Shown: positions 46,616 through 55,854 of the stretch, one piece after another
How the letters are laid out: each line of letters starts with the position of its first letter
Numbering within the stretch: the first letter of the stretch is position 1
Origin: Marinimicrobium alkaliphilum
Lineage (GTDB): Bacteria; Pseudomonadota; Gammaproteobacteria; Pseudomonadales; Cellvibrionaceae
Length of the DNA stretch: 64,000 nucleotides
NCBI RefSeq assembly: GCF_003259155.1
Contig: NZ_QGMQ01000003.1
Span: forward strand, 369,858 to 433,857
Reading direction: 5' to 3'
Notes under the pieces: generated by a model
Databases searched by the model: none
The model's input: the letters and a program-made list of their open reading frames with translations, nothing else
Told to the model about the DNA's origin: nothing
Translations under genes and position numbers: made by a program

Positions 46616-47683
46616 CTACTGATCGGTGCCCCGAACTTTGCGCTCCAGCGCCATAAGTTCATCGCCAAGTCGCATGTTCGCGGCTGAGCCGTTTACGGCT
46701 GCTTCAGCACCTTCTTTTACAGCATCCATCAGTTTGATTACGCCCTCCAACTCTCTGGTCTGCTCTCGAATGGAGTCGGATATTTCGGCGGCAGATTGTC
46801 TGCCCTGAGCCACCGACTGCTTCAGTGCCCGGTCCATAGCACCAAGCTTCTGTTCACCTTCGGCGGCAATGTGCTCCAGGGAACTGGAGAACTTTCCGGA
46901 TTCCTGACACAACTCTGACTCGATCCTGCTTAGCTCACTCACCAGGGCTTCAATATCTCGGGCCTTTGCGCTGGCTTTCTGTGCAAGGTTCTTGACCTCG
47001 TCCGCTACGACCGCGAAACCACGCCCCATCTCTCCCGCACGAGCCGCCTCAATGGCTGCATTGAGCGCCAAAAGATTAGTCTGGTCCGAAATGTCAGCGA
47101 TGGTTTTGGTGATTTGATTGATCTGCATGAACTCCTCGCTGAAGCTTTCCATTTCGCCGACCAGCGTCTTCGACCATTGAGCCGCTTTCACCACCTCAGC
47201 CAACAACGCCTGAACGTGCGCCTGTAGGGCCACAACATTATTGTTTAGTTGATCAATCTCCGCGCTGGTCGCATTGGAGCTCTTCTGGATATGCCCGCCA
47301 TGTTCCGATACCCGGTTGATGGCCTCTGCGGCCACCTGAATGTTCTTCAGGCGTTCCTGGGAGGCCTGGTTTACCCTGGTGGCGGTATCGCCGACCCGGC
47401 GCCCCAAAACAACCACTTCATCAGCGACACCGGCTTGGCGGGCAGATTTTGCCTGCGCCTCCCGTTCTTGTGCCACCGCCAACTCCAGAGCAGCCGCGTG
47501 CCGCTCCGTTGAGATACTCCACTGACCCCAGAGGAAGACGGTGAAAGGCACTAAATAGGTCAGGCCAATTTTGCGCAGATCGAGGGGAATATCGGTAAAA
47601 AAGCCCTCCCACTGATTGATCAAAACCAGTACAGAGCCGACAACAAGTGCCACCACAACAGCTTTCCCGAGATTCAGCTTCAT
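46616..47683 (-). CDS. Methyl-accepting chemotaxis protein with NrtS-like membrane domain
   Basis: From the ATG at 47683 (AGAGAG upstream) the protein has 355 residues. Residues about 1-60 carry two hydrophobic spans in a pattern like the small nitrate/nitrite transporter NrtS ([38 protein letters not shown]). A coiled signalling domain follows, containing the conserved hairpin tip ([31 protein letters not shown]). There is no periplasmic sensor domain. It should relay a signal to CheA; whether the NrtS-like part senses or transports nitrate is unknown. Confidence 0.87.
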   Translation of the reverse strand: MKLNLGKAVVVALVVGSVLVLINQWEGFFTDIPLDLRKIGLTYLVPFTVFLWGQWSISTERHAAALELAVAQEREAQAKSARQAGVADEVVVLGRRVGDTATRVNQASQERLKNIQVAAEAINRVSEHGGHIQKSSNATSAEIDQLNNNVVALQAHVQALLAEVVKAAQWSKTLVGEMESFSEEFMQINQITKTIADISDQTNLLALNAAIEAARAGEMGRGFAVVADEVKNLAQKASAKARDIEALVSELSRIESELCQESGKFSSSLEHIAAEGEQKLGAMDRALKQSVAQGRQSAAEISDSIREQTRELEGVIKLMDAVKEGAEAAVNGSAANMRLGDELMALERKVRGTDQ

Positions 47684-47829
47684 AGCTCTCTCTGTCCGGT
47701 GAAGGATCGAAGTAGGTAAATCATCCCGTGGGACATCGGCCAGCATGGCGAAAACTTGAACGACATGGTGGCGGAACCAACGATACCCCTCACAGGCTCC
47801 CGTGATGGCATTGTTGCCCACCGCCCTTG

Positions 47830-49008
47830 TCAGCCTTGATGCTCTATACCCTTTTGCCGCTTTAAGTCAGCGGCGGCCGCCGTATAGCCCCCATCATCCG
47901 CATCAATAAAGTGAAAGTGCTTGCCCTCCGAAAGCCCCTCCACAAAGCAGGTCATCAGCGTCCGGTCGCCCTCAAAAATCCCGTACCATAATTCCCCAGC
48001 CCGATGCCGCTGGCCGAGAAACTGTCGAATCCGGGCGACCTGATCCGGCGAGCAATCCAATGTCACCCTCAGGGTATTATCGAACTTGCAGAAATCCGTG
48101 TGCTGCGGCAGCGCCTTCCGGTACAGCGTGGCATCAAAGCCCATCGGCAGGCCCTTACCGAAGGCCAGCACAGCGACAAAGACTTCAAGCACACGGCCAA
48201 AAAATGCACCGCTAAAGCTGTGCTTATGGTAACGCCGCTCATCCCGGCAACTTTCGCGCACCGTCTTGTAGGCCAATCCTTCATCGTTGACCGGATTGTG
48301 GGATGGGAGGCCGTCCGGCATGATGGTGTGCAGTTCAGCCAATAGCCGGCCATAGGCGGCTGGGGAATCATCCACCAACTGAACCAACAGGGATATCACC
48401 CGGCCGCGCACGCCCGGAATCGCCTTCCAGCGACAGGAAAGGCCGTTAAGGTCCACCGGCGCTGCCTCAGCACCAAAGGTCTGCGCCGAAAAGCGCGCCG
48501 GATCGTCCTTGACCCAATCTTCGGCCGCGCTCACCCCGCTACCGGCGAACACAGCCTGGGGCCAGCCTCCGGTCTCCTGGTACTTGGCCACCTCTACGCG
48601 GTGCCCGGCATCGTTCAAGACTGCGACTGACACTAACCCGACACGCAGATCCAGACCAAAGTTTTCCCGGGCGAGCGACTGCAAGCCGAGTAGGAGCGAG
48701 GACAGCTCTTCAACTACAGACGACGGGACCAGCAGGGTCGCACCATCACCCCCGAATACGAAGGGGAAGTCTCTCCCCGCCATTACCTTACGCGCCACCA
48801 CAATAGAAGCCGCCCCCAGTGTGTTCACATCCCGGTAACGGCCATCGGCAATGGCTTCGGTCGAGTTCAGAATATCCGTAATAAAGATGTACCAATCCTG
48901 TGGAGCGGCGCGATAGTGATCAGGATTGGCGATGCCCTCAAAATCCCGAAAGGCCGTCATTGCTTCAAAGAAGTTCTTATGCTGCTGGCGCTCTTCGGTA
49001 TCGGTCAT
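47830..49008 (-). CDS. DUF3095 family protein
   Basis: From the ATG at 49008 (AAGAGAG upstream) the protein has 392 residues. The DUF3095 pattern is visible in [16 protein letters not shown] and [15 protein letters not shown], which resemble class III nucleotide-cyclase-like folds (Asp in FITD and the GGDG turn). Later segments ([22 protein letters not shown]) are also typical of the family. There is no signal peptide or membrane span. The activity is not established; it may be a nucleotide-binding signalling protein. Confidence 0.8.
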   Translation of the reverse strand: MTDTEERQQHKNFFEAMTAFRDFEGIANPDHYRAAPQDWYIFITDILNSTEAIADGRYRDVNTLGAASIVVARKVMAGRDFPFVFGGDGATLLVPSSVVEELSSLLLGLQSLARENFGLDLRVGLVSVAVLNDAGHRVEVAKYQETGGWPQAVFAGSGVSAAEDWVKDDPARFSAQTFGAEAAPVDLNGLSCRWKAIPGVRGRVISLLVQLVDDSPAAYGRLLAELHTIMPDGLPSHNPVNDEGLAYKTVRESCRDERRYHKHSFSGAFFGRVLEVFVAVLAFGKGLPMGFDATLYRKALPQHTDFCKFDNTLRVTLDCSPDQVARIRQFLGQRHRAGELWYGIFEGDRTLMTCFVEGLSEGKHFHFIDADDGGYTAAAADLKRQKGIEHQG

Positions 49009-49120
49009 CGTTGCTCTCTTCCTCGGGCCTAGGTGCTTAGTGTCTACAGGGTAGTACACATGCACTATATCGGTGGCCTTACTCGTCTACCAAGATCTAT
49101 AGATAGCAACAATGGCGCGG

Positions 49121-49300
49121 TCATCCGCGTATCCAGTGATCCAGTGAAGCTTTGCCCGGCCCGTGAGCCATAAGGTAAAGCAGCGTCGCCGCCCATACAC
49201 CGTGTGTGGGCCAGGCGCCCGGATAGACGAAAATCTGGATGGTAAGCGTCATCACCAGTAGCACCAGCGCCGAGAAACGCGTGGCCAAACCGAGTTCAAT
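49121..49300 (-). pseudogene. 3' fragment of a DoxX-family gene
   Basis: The minus strand encodes about 58 residues ending in HWIRG, containing a hydrophobic span ([19 protein letters not shown]) and the DoxX-like C-terminal pattern [19 protein letters not shown]. It stops at TGA 49121 but has no start; an in-frame stop lies just upstream, where the dihydrofolate-reductase-like gene ends. The 5' part was evidently replaced by that gene. Confidence 0.7.
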
Positions 49301-49856
49301 GGCGTCTGGTCACACTGTAACGCAACAACACCGCACCCGATTTGAACGAATCGGCGCTTAGAAGTGCGAGATTTACTCTCTCCTTTAGATCGCTAAACAC
49401 CCGGGGTCCCTCTACACCAATGATTGGCTGAGCGACGATATGAATTTCATTGACCAACCCTTCGGCCAGTAGGCTGGAGGCCAGGCTGGGGCTTCCAAAA
49501 ATCACTGCGGTTCCTTTAAATTTCTCCAGCTCTTTCCGTATCGCCTCAAGCCCGGGGCCCTGCATGTGGTTGGTGCCACTCCAGGTCAAATCAATTTCTC
49601 TGCTCGAAACAATAAGCTTTGGAATACTATTTAAAGCGTTTGCCAAAGCTACCGTATTTTCAGGTAAATCACCTCTATCCACTGCGCCGGGCCAGAAATC
49701 CATAAACAGATCAAAGGTTTTTCTGCCTAGAATCAACGCGTCAGCCGACAGCATCAGGTCAATCGCATATTGGTGATGGGAATCATCAATAACGCTATCC
49801 ATAGGGTGACATAGACCGCTCGCGGTAACGTTTATCGAGTGGATCACATGAGCCAT
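49296..49856 (-). CDS. Dihydrofolate reductase family protein (RibD C-terminal type)
   Basis: From the ATG at 49856 (GGAGAAAG upstream) the protein has 186 residues. Typical features are [44 protein letters not shown] and [18 protein letters not shown]. It belongs to the reductase superfamily of RibD/DHFR with an NADPH-binding fold, but not to true folate reductase. A decayed second copy lies at 43355-43670. The function is unknown. Confidence 0.88.
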   Translation of the reverse strand: MAHVIHSINVTASGLCHPMDSVIDDSHHQYAIDLMLSADALILGRKTFDLFMDFWPGAVDRGDLPENTVALANALNSIPKLIVSSREIDLTWSGTNHMQGPGLEAIRKELEKFKGTAVIFGSPSLASSLLAEGLVNEIHIVAQPIIGVEGPRVFSDLKERVNLALLSADSFKSGAVLLRYSVTRRH

Positions 49857-50097
49857 TAGCTTTCTCCGCTTACAGATAGGATCTCCTGATTCTGCGTGAC
49901 CCCTGATGTCAGCCAGAGGGTAGTCCACCCACTAGTCGATCAACGCAACCGGGTTTCGACACCAGATAGACGGACATCTTGAGCGTCGGCAGTGACCCAG
50001 CATTTACAGTGTGCAATCATACACTTATACTTATTTTTATATTTAAGTATTTAATGAGGCGCCGAAATCGTAACCCACTGTTATAAAAGGATTAAAT

Positions 50098-51447
50098 GTG
50101 CATATTCTGCCCAAATCACCAGGTTATAAAGACGCTATCAAAGCCCTGACAGAGGCGTCTGGTACAGGTGCGCTTGGCGAGATCCTCGCCACCGGGGTAG
50201 TCGACGATAAGGGTCGGTACAGCCACTGGGACAAAATTCGCTTTAAGCAGCATCCGAGTCTCACGCCCCATCAGTGGTGGGCGGGGTTGACCCATGCCCG
50301 GCGAACCAGGGCCAAATATCTGTCCATTAAGGGTGTGGATGGTAAGCCCCTGTGGTGGTGTGAGCCAGACCTGGTGGCAGAGAAACTGCACTGGCTGGAT
50401 GTCAATGCGGCTGGGGCACAGCAACTGTCAGCATTGATCTCTGAGAAGGAAACCAGAGGCACTTACTTGGTCAGGTCACTGGTTGAGGAGGCCATCTCGT
50501 CGAGCCAGCTTGAGGGCGCCAGCACCACGAGGCTTGAGGCCAAAGAGATGCTGCGGGTCAATCGGACGCCCATCAGTAAAGATGAAACCATGATCCTGAA
50601 TAACTATCGGGCCATGGAATTTATTCGCACCCATCGTGACACACCGCTCACTCCCGATACAATTTTGGAGCTTCAGCGAATACTGACTGAAGGAACTTTG
50701 GACGATTCCGCACATGCGGGTAAGCTCAGGCAAGCGGACGACAATGTGAACGTCGTCGATACAGAGACTGGCGATATATTGCATTGCCCGCCCCCGGCTC
50801 ACGAGCTTCCCGAGCGGCTCGCCTACTTGTGCAACCTCGCCAATGGCGACACACCGGAGTTTTTTGTTCATCCTTTGATTCGGGCGATACTGGTGCACTT
50901 TGTGCTGGCTTATGACCACCCGTTTGTGGACGGCAATGGCCGGACCGCAAGGGCATTGTTTTATTGGGTGGCTGTGAGGCAGGGGTATAGGCTATTGGAG
51001 TACACCACGATATCGAAAGTGATTAAGCAGGCACCCAAACAATATGGCCAAGCTTTTTTGCAGGTAGAAACCGATGAAAACGACATGACGTATTTTGTCA
51101 TTCATCAGTTAGAGGTCGTCATTCAGGCGATCAGTGCGCTACACGACTACCTTGAGCAGCAGCAAGAAAAAATTCAACAGGTTCGGAAAGAGATCGCCCG
51201 CAGCCCTCGCCTGCAAAAAGCCCTTAATGCCAGACAGCTTTCCTTGCTGCGCCATGCGATTAAAAATCCGCGGCATGCCTACCGCATTGAAGATCACCAG
51301 CGCTCCCATGGCATTACCTATGATACTGCCCGGCGCGATTTGATTGCTTTAGTAACGCTAGGGCTACTTGAAAAAGCGACCCAGGGGCGAAGCTATATAT
51401 TCCCGGTTCCTAAAGACTTGCAGGCCAGGCTCGCGCGAGAAAAGTAA
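50098..51447 (+). CDS. Fic family AMPylase-like protein
   Basis: This 449-residue protein starts at GTG 50098 after AAAGG. The catalytic Fic loop HPFVDGNGRTAR is complete at about residues 274-285. The N-terminal inhibitory helix motif SSSQLEGA at about 132-139 makes it a class II, self-inhibited enzyme. A C-terminal winged-helix-like segment (about 390-440, YDTARRDLIALVTLGLL) suggests DNA binding. Fic proteins transfer AMP to target hydroxyl groups. It may autoregulate or modify a partner; no antitoxin gene is adjacent. Confidence 0.93.
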   Translation: MHILPKSPGYKDAIKALTEASGTGALGEILATGVVDDKGRYSHWDKIRFKQHPSLTPHQWWAGLTHARRTRAKYLSIKGVDGKPLWWCEPDLVAEKLHWLDVNAAGAQQLSALISEKETRGTYLVRSLVEEAISSSQLEGASTTRLEAKEMLRVNRTPISKDETMILNNYRAMEFIRTHRDTPLTPDTILELQRILTEGTLDDSAHAGKLRQADDNVNVVDTETGDILHCPPPAHELPERLAYLCNLANGDTPEFFVHPLIRAILVHFVLAYDHPFVDGNGRTARALFYWVAVRQGYRLLEYTTISKVIKQAPKQYGQAFLQVETDENDMTYFVIHQLEVVIQAISALHDYLEQQQEKIQQVRKEIARSPRLQKALNARQLSLLRHAIKNPRHAYRIEDHQRSHGITYDTARRDLIALVTLGLLEKATQGRSYIFPVPKDLQARLAREK

Positions 51448-51489
51448 AGACTTCTTTGACACTTTTGTCAGCGGGTCAAATCGGGGCTT

Positions 51490-51512
51490 CAATGGAGTCA
51501 GAGTCGATTGAA
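51490..51512 (+). repeat. Dispersed repeat, half copy
   Basis: CAATGGAGTCAGAGTCGATTG matches one arm of the palindromic repeat (one change), but the second arm is degraded to TATTCTGACAG. It lies between the convergent Fic and Kelch genes, overlapping the last bases before the Kelch stop. Confidence 0.65.
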
Positions 51513-51516
51513 CTCG

Positions 51517-52527
51517 CTATTCTGACAGCGTCATAATCCAATGATCATTCAATTCCGGGCCGCCGCCGCGATTGCCGCTACCGGCGACGATGTGTAGCTC
51601 GCCGTTATAGAGCGTGGCCTGGGTGCCGTGGCGACCAACGGGCAGAGGCGGCAGGCTGAGCCATTGTTGGGTGGCCGGGTCGTAGGCCTCGACCTCTCGG
51701 TGGGATGCCTCCTGATTGCCGCTCTCGCCGCCCAGCACCACCAGCATACCGTTAAAGGCGACGGTTCCCGTACCCGCCCGCTCGGTGGGCAAGGGCTGGT
51801 CCAGCGTGTGCCAGCGCTGATTGGCAATATCGTAGACATCCACAGGCCCGACCGTGAGGGTCATCACCTCGCCGGTATCGTGGGACGACTGGCGCCCGCC
51901 GGCTGCGTACAGGTAGCCGTCGATCACCGCCGCGTGAAAGTGATCCCGCGCGTGGGGCGCGTCCGGCAACGGGGTCCATTGCCCGGTCTCCGGATCAAAC
52001 ACGTCCAGCCAGGCGACGTAACCACTCATATGGCCGCGGGTGTTGCCGCCCACCAGATAGATCAGCCCCTCGTGCAGCACCACACCACTACCGCCACGCT
52101 GGCGATCGACGGGAATTTCGGGCCCTTCTGACCAGGCATCGGTGGCCGGATCGTAAATCAGAACATGGCTGAGCGGCGGCTCCTCAGGAAAGCCGCCGGT
52201 CATGGCGCCGAGCACATAGAGCTTGTCGTCATAGGCAATGGCCTGCATATGGTGAATCTCGAACGGCGGCTCCGCGCCCTGGCTCCAGGTGCCGGCGGCC
52301 GGATCGTAGATATCCAGTGGCCGATCACCCCGACCACCCAGCAAATACAGGCGGTCGCCCACGGCGACAAAACCGTTCTCGTGTCGCTCGGTGGGTGGCG
52401 AGCTGGGCGTATGCGCCTGCCACTGCACACCCGCTACACTGCCCGCCGGGTCAGTGGTTTGCGCACTACAGGCGGCGAGGGTGCTCAGGGCGATGCCTAC
52501 GGCGGCGGATGATCTGAGAACAGACAT
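51517..52527 (-). CDS. Kelch-repeat lipoprotein
   Basis: This 336-residue protein has AGGAGC upstream. The signal ends in the lipobox LAAC. At least six Kelch repeats of about 45-50 residues follow, with DRLYLLGGRGD, KLYVLGAMTGG, LIYLVGGNTRG, YLYAAGGR, MLVVLGGESGN and ELHIVAGSGN and a Tyr/Trp pattern (YDPA-G-W). The product is a beta-propeller anchored to the envelope. The ligand or enzyme activity is unknown. Confidence 0.9.
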   Translation of the reverse strand: MSVLRSSAAVGIALSTLAACSAQTTDPAGSVAGVQWQAHTPSSPPTERHENGFVAVGDRLYLLGGRGDRPLDIYDPAAGTWSQGAEPPFEIHHMQAIAYDDKLYVLGAMTGGFPEEPPLSHVLIYDPATDAWSEGPEIPVDRQRGGSGVVLHEGLIYLVGGNTRGHMSGYVAWLDVFDPETGQWTPLPDAPHARDHFHAAVIDGYLYAAGGRQSSHDTGEVMTLTVGPVDVYDIANQRWHTLDQPLPTERAGTGTVAFNGMLVVLGGESGNQEASHREVEAYDPATQQWLSLPPLPVGRHGTQATLYNGELHIVAGSGNRGGGPELNDHWIMTLSE

Positions 52528-52602
52528 GGTTTTGGCTCCTGAAAGTGTATTTTTTACCCAACGAGCGGAGGGACGCCAAAGTATAGCGTACTCACAGGCT
52601 TC

Positions 52603-53127
52603 TTAAATCCGGGGGATCGTGCTGTCAGCGGCGGCCTTTCGGCCCAGGCGCTTTTTGACCCAGGGTTTCAGCAGAGCAACCAACAGCGCCAGGCCGACAA
52701 TGACGGTAATCTCCAAGCCTATCAGAATGCCGGCGGCGTAAAACAACACCGGTAACGCCAACACCTCAAGATATTCCACCCACGTACGGGGCAGCAGCGC
52801 CAGAAACAGCAGCCACAGCGGCGCAACAAACCAGAGCCCGAAAGCGCGCAACTGTGCGTGCGCCTGCTGCTCAAGCTCGGCCTCCGACACTCCCTCTCCC
52901 GACACCTGCGCCAGCTTCTGCATCAGGGTGTCCATCTCTTCATCGGTCAATGAGCCCTTGTCCATCAGCGCCTGAATCTCGCTGTTGAGTTCCTGATCCT
53001 CTCCGTCAAGATAAGACGTGGTTTCGATCACTATGTCGTCACTGAGCAAATAGGGAATCTGAAAGGTGGCGCTGGCCATAATAATCGCTGCCACCAAAAC
53101 CAATAACTGTCGTTTGAATAACGTCAT
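52603..53127 (-). CDS. Membrane protein of unknown function
   Basis: This 174-residue protein starts at ATG 53127. One N-terminal span (about 8-25, LLVLVAAIIMASATF) is followed by an acidic, helical periplasmic-type segment of about 70 residues (LDGEDQELNSEIQAL). Three further hydrophobic stretches lie between about 95 and 155, and the tail is basic. No family is recognised. It is probably in the inner membrane and monocistronic. Confidence 0.72.
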   Translation of the reverse strand: MTLFKRQLLVLVAAIIMASATFQIPYLLSDDIVIETTSYLDGEDQELNSEIQALMDKGSLTDEEMDTLMQKLAQVSGEGVSEAELEQQAHAQLRAFGLWFVAPLWLLFLALLPRTWVEYLEVLALPVLFYAAGILIGLEITVIVGLALLVALLKPWVKKRLGRKAAADSTIPRI

Positions 53128-53299
53128 ACACCGCCCGATACGCTGTTATCTACCCCGGATTCACAGATGAAGTGTGATTGTTTTTCACTTAAGAGGGGTA
53201 AGCTGCGGCATCAGTCTGCTTTCGCTGTGGGTATCTGTCAACATGATGTGCTCGCCAGGCGTCACCGGATATCGCGAGCGTGCAGCGTGATCCGTCATA

Positions 53300-53761
53300 T
53301 CAGCGGGGGCCCTGATCCGTTTCGTTCGGATGAACCGCGCGAAACCCCACACTGATGCGGTTCCAGACGTTGATAGCACCGATCAACAAGGTCAGATCGA
53401 CAAACTCCTTCTCGTTGAAGTGCGCAATGCCCTGCTCGTAATCCGGCGCGGGAGCACCAGTGTCAGCCACTCTCGTTAACGCCTCTGTCCAGGCCAGCGC
53501 TGCCCGTTCCCGTGGTGTGTAAAGCGTGGACTCGCGCCATGCAGACAACAGATAGAGCCTCGCCTCGCTCTCACCGGCGGCGCGGGCATCACTGGTGTGC
53601 ATATGCAGGCAATAGGCACAGCCATTGATCTGGGAAGCCCGCGTTTTCACCAGCTCGATCAGGCTGTACTCCAGTCCGCAATGGCGAACGTAGTCCTCAA
53701 GCCGGGTCATCGCCGCGATGGCCTCCGGGGATGCTTTGTACGCGTTCAGGCGTGTTTCCAT
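53300..53761 (-). CDS. Carboxymuconolactone decarboxylase family protein (AhpD-like)
   Basis: From the ATG at 53761 (AGAGGAAT upstream) the protein has 153 residues. It carries the AhpD-type redox motif CAYCLHMH (CxxC-x2-H form) within ELVKTRASQINGCAYCLHMHT, and the later ALAWTEALTRV helix. It should be a cytosolic peroxidase/reductase-like trimer-forming enzyme. It lies alone with its own promoter region. Confidence 0.92.
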   Translation of the reverse strand: METRLNAYKASPEAIAAMTRLEDYVRHCGLEYSLIELVKTRASQINGCAYCLHMHTSDARAAGESEARLYLLSAWRESTLYTPRERAALAWTEALTRVADTGAPAPDYEQGIAHFNEKEFVDLTLLIGAINVWNRISVGFRAVHPNETDQGPR

Positions 53762-54220
53762 AGTTTCTATTCCTCTGTATGAGCGGGGTCTTCCCACGGG
53801 GTGTTTTCAAAGGTAGGCGAAATAGCTTCGCGGTTTGTGACACGGTATCGCTACGTCATCGAATGGAAGCCGATCGAGTTACCTTCCGTATCCGTTATAA
53901 GCGCAGCAAAGCCGTAGCCGCCCCCAATGGCCATCTTCTACTGGTAACTATTAATTGTGGGTTTTATACCCTAGTCGAATGAGTACTGGCGAAATCGACA
54001 CCGGTCGGATTTTCAATGGGGTTTCAAAGGGGGTCAGAGTAAAAGAGAAGGCCAGCCAGAGTTTTCTGGCCGATATTGAGGCGCATGGCACAATCCAGGG
54101 GCGGCAAGAGGTGACAGTTGAGTCGATCATAACTGGCCGGGGGGCTGAGTTATAGGGGTTGGTGCTTTGAGGAAGGTGCTTTCACGGTGTTTTCACAACT
54201 GGAGGTGTCCACTGATTGTG
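53762..54220. other. Gene-poor stretch with remnants
   Basis: No intact gene is visible. It holds a VOC-family fragment (53851-53940) and partial matches to the dispersed repeat near 54015-54041 (TCAATGGGG followed by GGGGTCAGAGT). A short plus-strand frame across 53987-54155 reads through the repeat and shows no family likeness. This stretch forms the left border of the integron-like array. Confidence 0.55.
53851..53940 (-). pseudogene. 3' fragment of a VOC (glyoxalase/PhnB-like) gene
   Basis: About 28 residues end at TAG 53851. GGGYGFAALITDTEGNSIGFHS matches the C-terminal signature of VOC-family proteins, where DTEGN-IG(L/F)HS is typical. An in-frame stop lies immediately upstream, so only the tail is left. 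Length and motif support a decayed copy. Confidence 0.6.
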
Positions 54221-54305
54221 GGTAACTCGGCACGCGAACACCGCACTCTGCGGCAACTTCGGAGCGCAGCGGAGGATTCGTCCGGCAGCAGTGCATCCGT
54301 TAAGC
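54221..54305 (-). other. attC-like recombination site 1
   Basis: On the minus strand the core GCTTAAC (fits RYYYAAC) contains the TAA stop of the acetyltransferase gene. The following 75 bases can fold with CACTGCTGC pairing to GCAGAGTG around an unpaired G. The far core is poorly conserved (GTTCGCG or GTTACCC). Length and position fit the attC site of the leftmost cassette. Confidence 0.55.
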
Positions 54306-54776
54306 ATTCTTGCTGTCGTCCTCAACTGCAATATCGAAGTGGAACACATCCTCGAGGGTGCCCAGCTTTGAATACAACTCTATGGCTGGCTGATCCTCTA
54401 CGCCTTTGTCGGCTTGAACGTAAATTACATACGCACCGCGTGCAGCGCCAACAGCCTTTAGCTCCTGGATAAGGGCCGTGGCAACGCCCTTTCTGCGAAA
54501 AGTCGAAATTACCGCGAGGTCATAGATATATATCTCGCTTCTTTCCTGTTCAAACTTCTTCAGCTCATACGCAGCGATAGCACCTACGACTTTTTCTCCA
54601 TCAACGGCAGCAAGCGCAATAAAGTTAGTTGTGCCAAGCAATGCTTGAAGGTAGCTTGACGACGGCTTGTTGCTGGAGTAACTCACTTCGTCATCAAATA
54701 CCTGACCGAACATCGCATTTATAGATTGCAACAATGCGACATCATTCTCATTTAGATGGATAATTTTGACTGACAC
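54300..54776 (-). CDS. AAC(3)-I family aminoglycoside N-acetyltransferase-like protein
   Basis: The GTG at 54776 with AGGAGAGG upstream gives 158 residues, the usual AAC(3)-I length. The GNAT core is strongly AAC(3)-I-like: FIALAAVDGEKVVGAIAAYEL, FEQERSEIYIYDLAV, RRKGVATALI (acetyl-CoA loop), GAYVIYVQADKG and ELYSKLG. The family acetylates the 3-amino group of gentamicin-type drugs using acetyl-CoA. The stop TAA lies in the attC core, as in resistance cassettes. Actual resistance is not shown and the ancestral substrate could differ. Confidence 0.9.
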   Translation of the reverse strand: MSVKIIHLNENDVALLQSINAMFGQVFDDEVSYSSNKPSSSYLQALLGTTNFIALAAVDGEKVVGAIAAYELKKFEQERSEIYIYDLAVISTFRRKGVATALIQELKAVGAARGAYVIYVQADKGVEDQPAIELYSKLGTLEDVFHFDIAVEDDSKNA

Positions 54777-54791
54777 TCGTCCTCTCCTGAT

Positions 54792-54881
54792 ACTTAACGA
54801 TTTCAGCACGCGCGGCTTTGCAGTGGAGGTGGAGGCGCAGCCTCGACGAAAAGGCCGTCGTTGCGCCTACGCTTGTTAAGA
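54792..54881 (-). other. attC-like recombination site 2
   Basis: The right end on the minus strand is TCTTAAC, holding the stop of the GNAT remnant. The left end is GTTAAGT, a full match to GTTRRRY. The 90 bases between contain GC-rich inverted segments (GGCGCAACGACGGCC and GAGGCTGCGCC). It separates the acetyltransferase cassette from the GNAT remnant. Confidence 0.7.
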
Positions 54882-55085
54882 GACGATCTGCTTGCACATG
54901 ACATCGACCGTCACTCCCTTATATTCGCATCGCTCCAGGTGGCGCCATCCGAGCTTCTCATATAGTCTCGAAGCGAGCTCGGTGTAAAGGTACCAGGGAT
55001 CAGCATTCGAGCAAGCGGCCTCAGCTTCGCACCGAGCGATCAATTGGGTTGTTGTTCCTTTGTTGCATGTGTAAGTATGACGATA
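54876..55085 (-). pseudogene. 3' part of a GNAT acetyltransferase cassette
   Basis: About 68 residues end at TAA 54876, inside the attC core. TQLIARCEAEA and LASRLYEKLGWRHLERCEYKG are the C-terminal GNAT pattern. The acetyl-CoA loop and start are missing, and a stop lies in frame upstream. The neighbouring YqhA-like gene ends only 20 bases away without an attC between, so a deletion probably removed the 5' half together with that site. Confidence 0.65.
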
Positions 55086-55105
55086 CTGGGACAGCCATCT
55101 CTACT

Positions 55106-55657
55106 TTATTCGGAAGAGGGGCCAGAATCGCCCTTTTCCATTTTTTTCTTACCATGATTTATATTCATAAGATAAACAGACGCTGCTAGCGCTAAAACGG
55201 ATAAAGCGAGATATATTGCATCCAATGGAGTGGAAAACTGGATATCTACTACTGCTCTGAAAAACTCGATTATCACTGCCAGAATCACTACCCTTACAAT
55301 CTTATCCTTCAACTCATCAAATGTTTGAATATTAAAAGGATGAGCGACACCGCGATCTTCGGATTCATCAATTGGCGATATGAATAGTCTGTATGCTCCT
55401 GTACCAAATATAAGCAAAACTACCGCCACCAAATAGATGTCAACGGCTAGAATTATATCGGCGATGATAGACTCATGAATATCCTGATCGCTTCGCCCGA
55501 CATAGTACTCAAATGTCATTTTCGCCAACTTAAAAATATCCAGGGTGCCAACTATAAAGAGCACCAAGGAACCTAGCAAGCTAGAAACAACAGCAATTAA
55601 AACCAGAAATCGTGAGTTCCATAGTATTTTCTCGAAAAACAATTCGACCTTCTTCAT
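55106..55657 (-). CDS. YqhA family membrane protein
   Basis: From the ATG at 55657 the protein has 183 residues. The family pattern is clear in FEKILWNSRFLVLIAVVSSL and DIYLVAVVLLIFGTGAYRLFIS. Four membrane spans are visible at about 16-38, 62-88, 122-142 and 147-165. The cassette is AT-rich relative to the chromosome. YqhA-like proteins are inner-membrane proteins of poorly known function. It is a typical integron cassette gene, though its own attC appears lost. Confidence 0.85.
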   Translation of the reverse strand: MKKVELFFEKILWNSRFLVLIAVVSSLLGSLVLFIVGTLDIFKLAKMTFEYYVGRSDQDIHESIIADIILAVDIYLVAVVLLIFGTGAYRLFISPIDESEDRGVAHPFNIQTFDELKDKIVRVVILAVIIEFFRAVVDIQFSTPLDAIYLALSVLALAASVYLMNINHGKKKMEKGDSGPSSE

Positions 55658-55760
55658 CGATAGAACCCTTATAAATTTGGCAATAGACACTCGAGAAAAT
55701 GTTTCAAAAGTAGATATCCGCCATCTACAAATGGCGCGGATAAAATCTCAAATCACTTGT

Positions 55761-55854
55761 GCATAACGCCTCGGCTTGGGGGCGGACTTGTAGCCGCACA
55801 GCGGCGGAAAGGCCGTCCCAGCCCCGAAGGGGCGACAACAGCCGATTGTTATAT
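55761..55854 (-). other. attC-like recombination site 3
   Basis: On the minus strand it runs from ATATAAC, overlapping the stop of the GNAT gene, to GTTATGC, near the canonical cores. Internal segments around TCGGCT pair imperfectly, and the centre TTGTAGCCGCACAGCGGCGGA is nearly the same as in the site at 63363. This is one of the best attC candidates. Confidence 0.75.

Noticed and set aside
50098..51447. A Fic toxin with separate antitoxin
   Set aside because: The inhibitory SSxLEG motif is inside the protein itself and no small partner gene lies beside it.
53987..54155. A plus-strand frame through the degraded repeat
   Set aside because: It reads through the repeat sequence and lacks any recognised domain.
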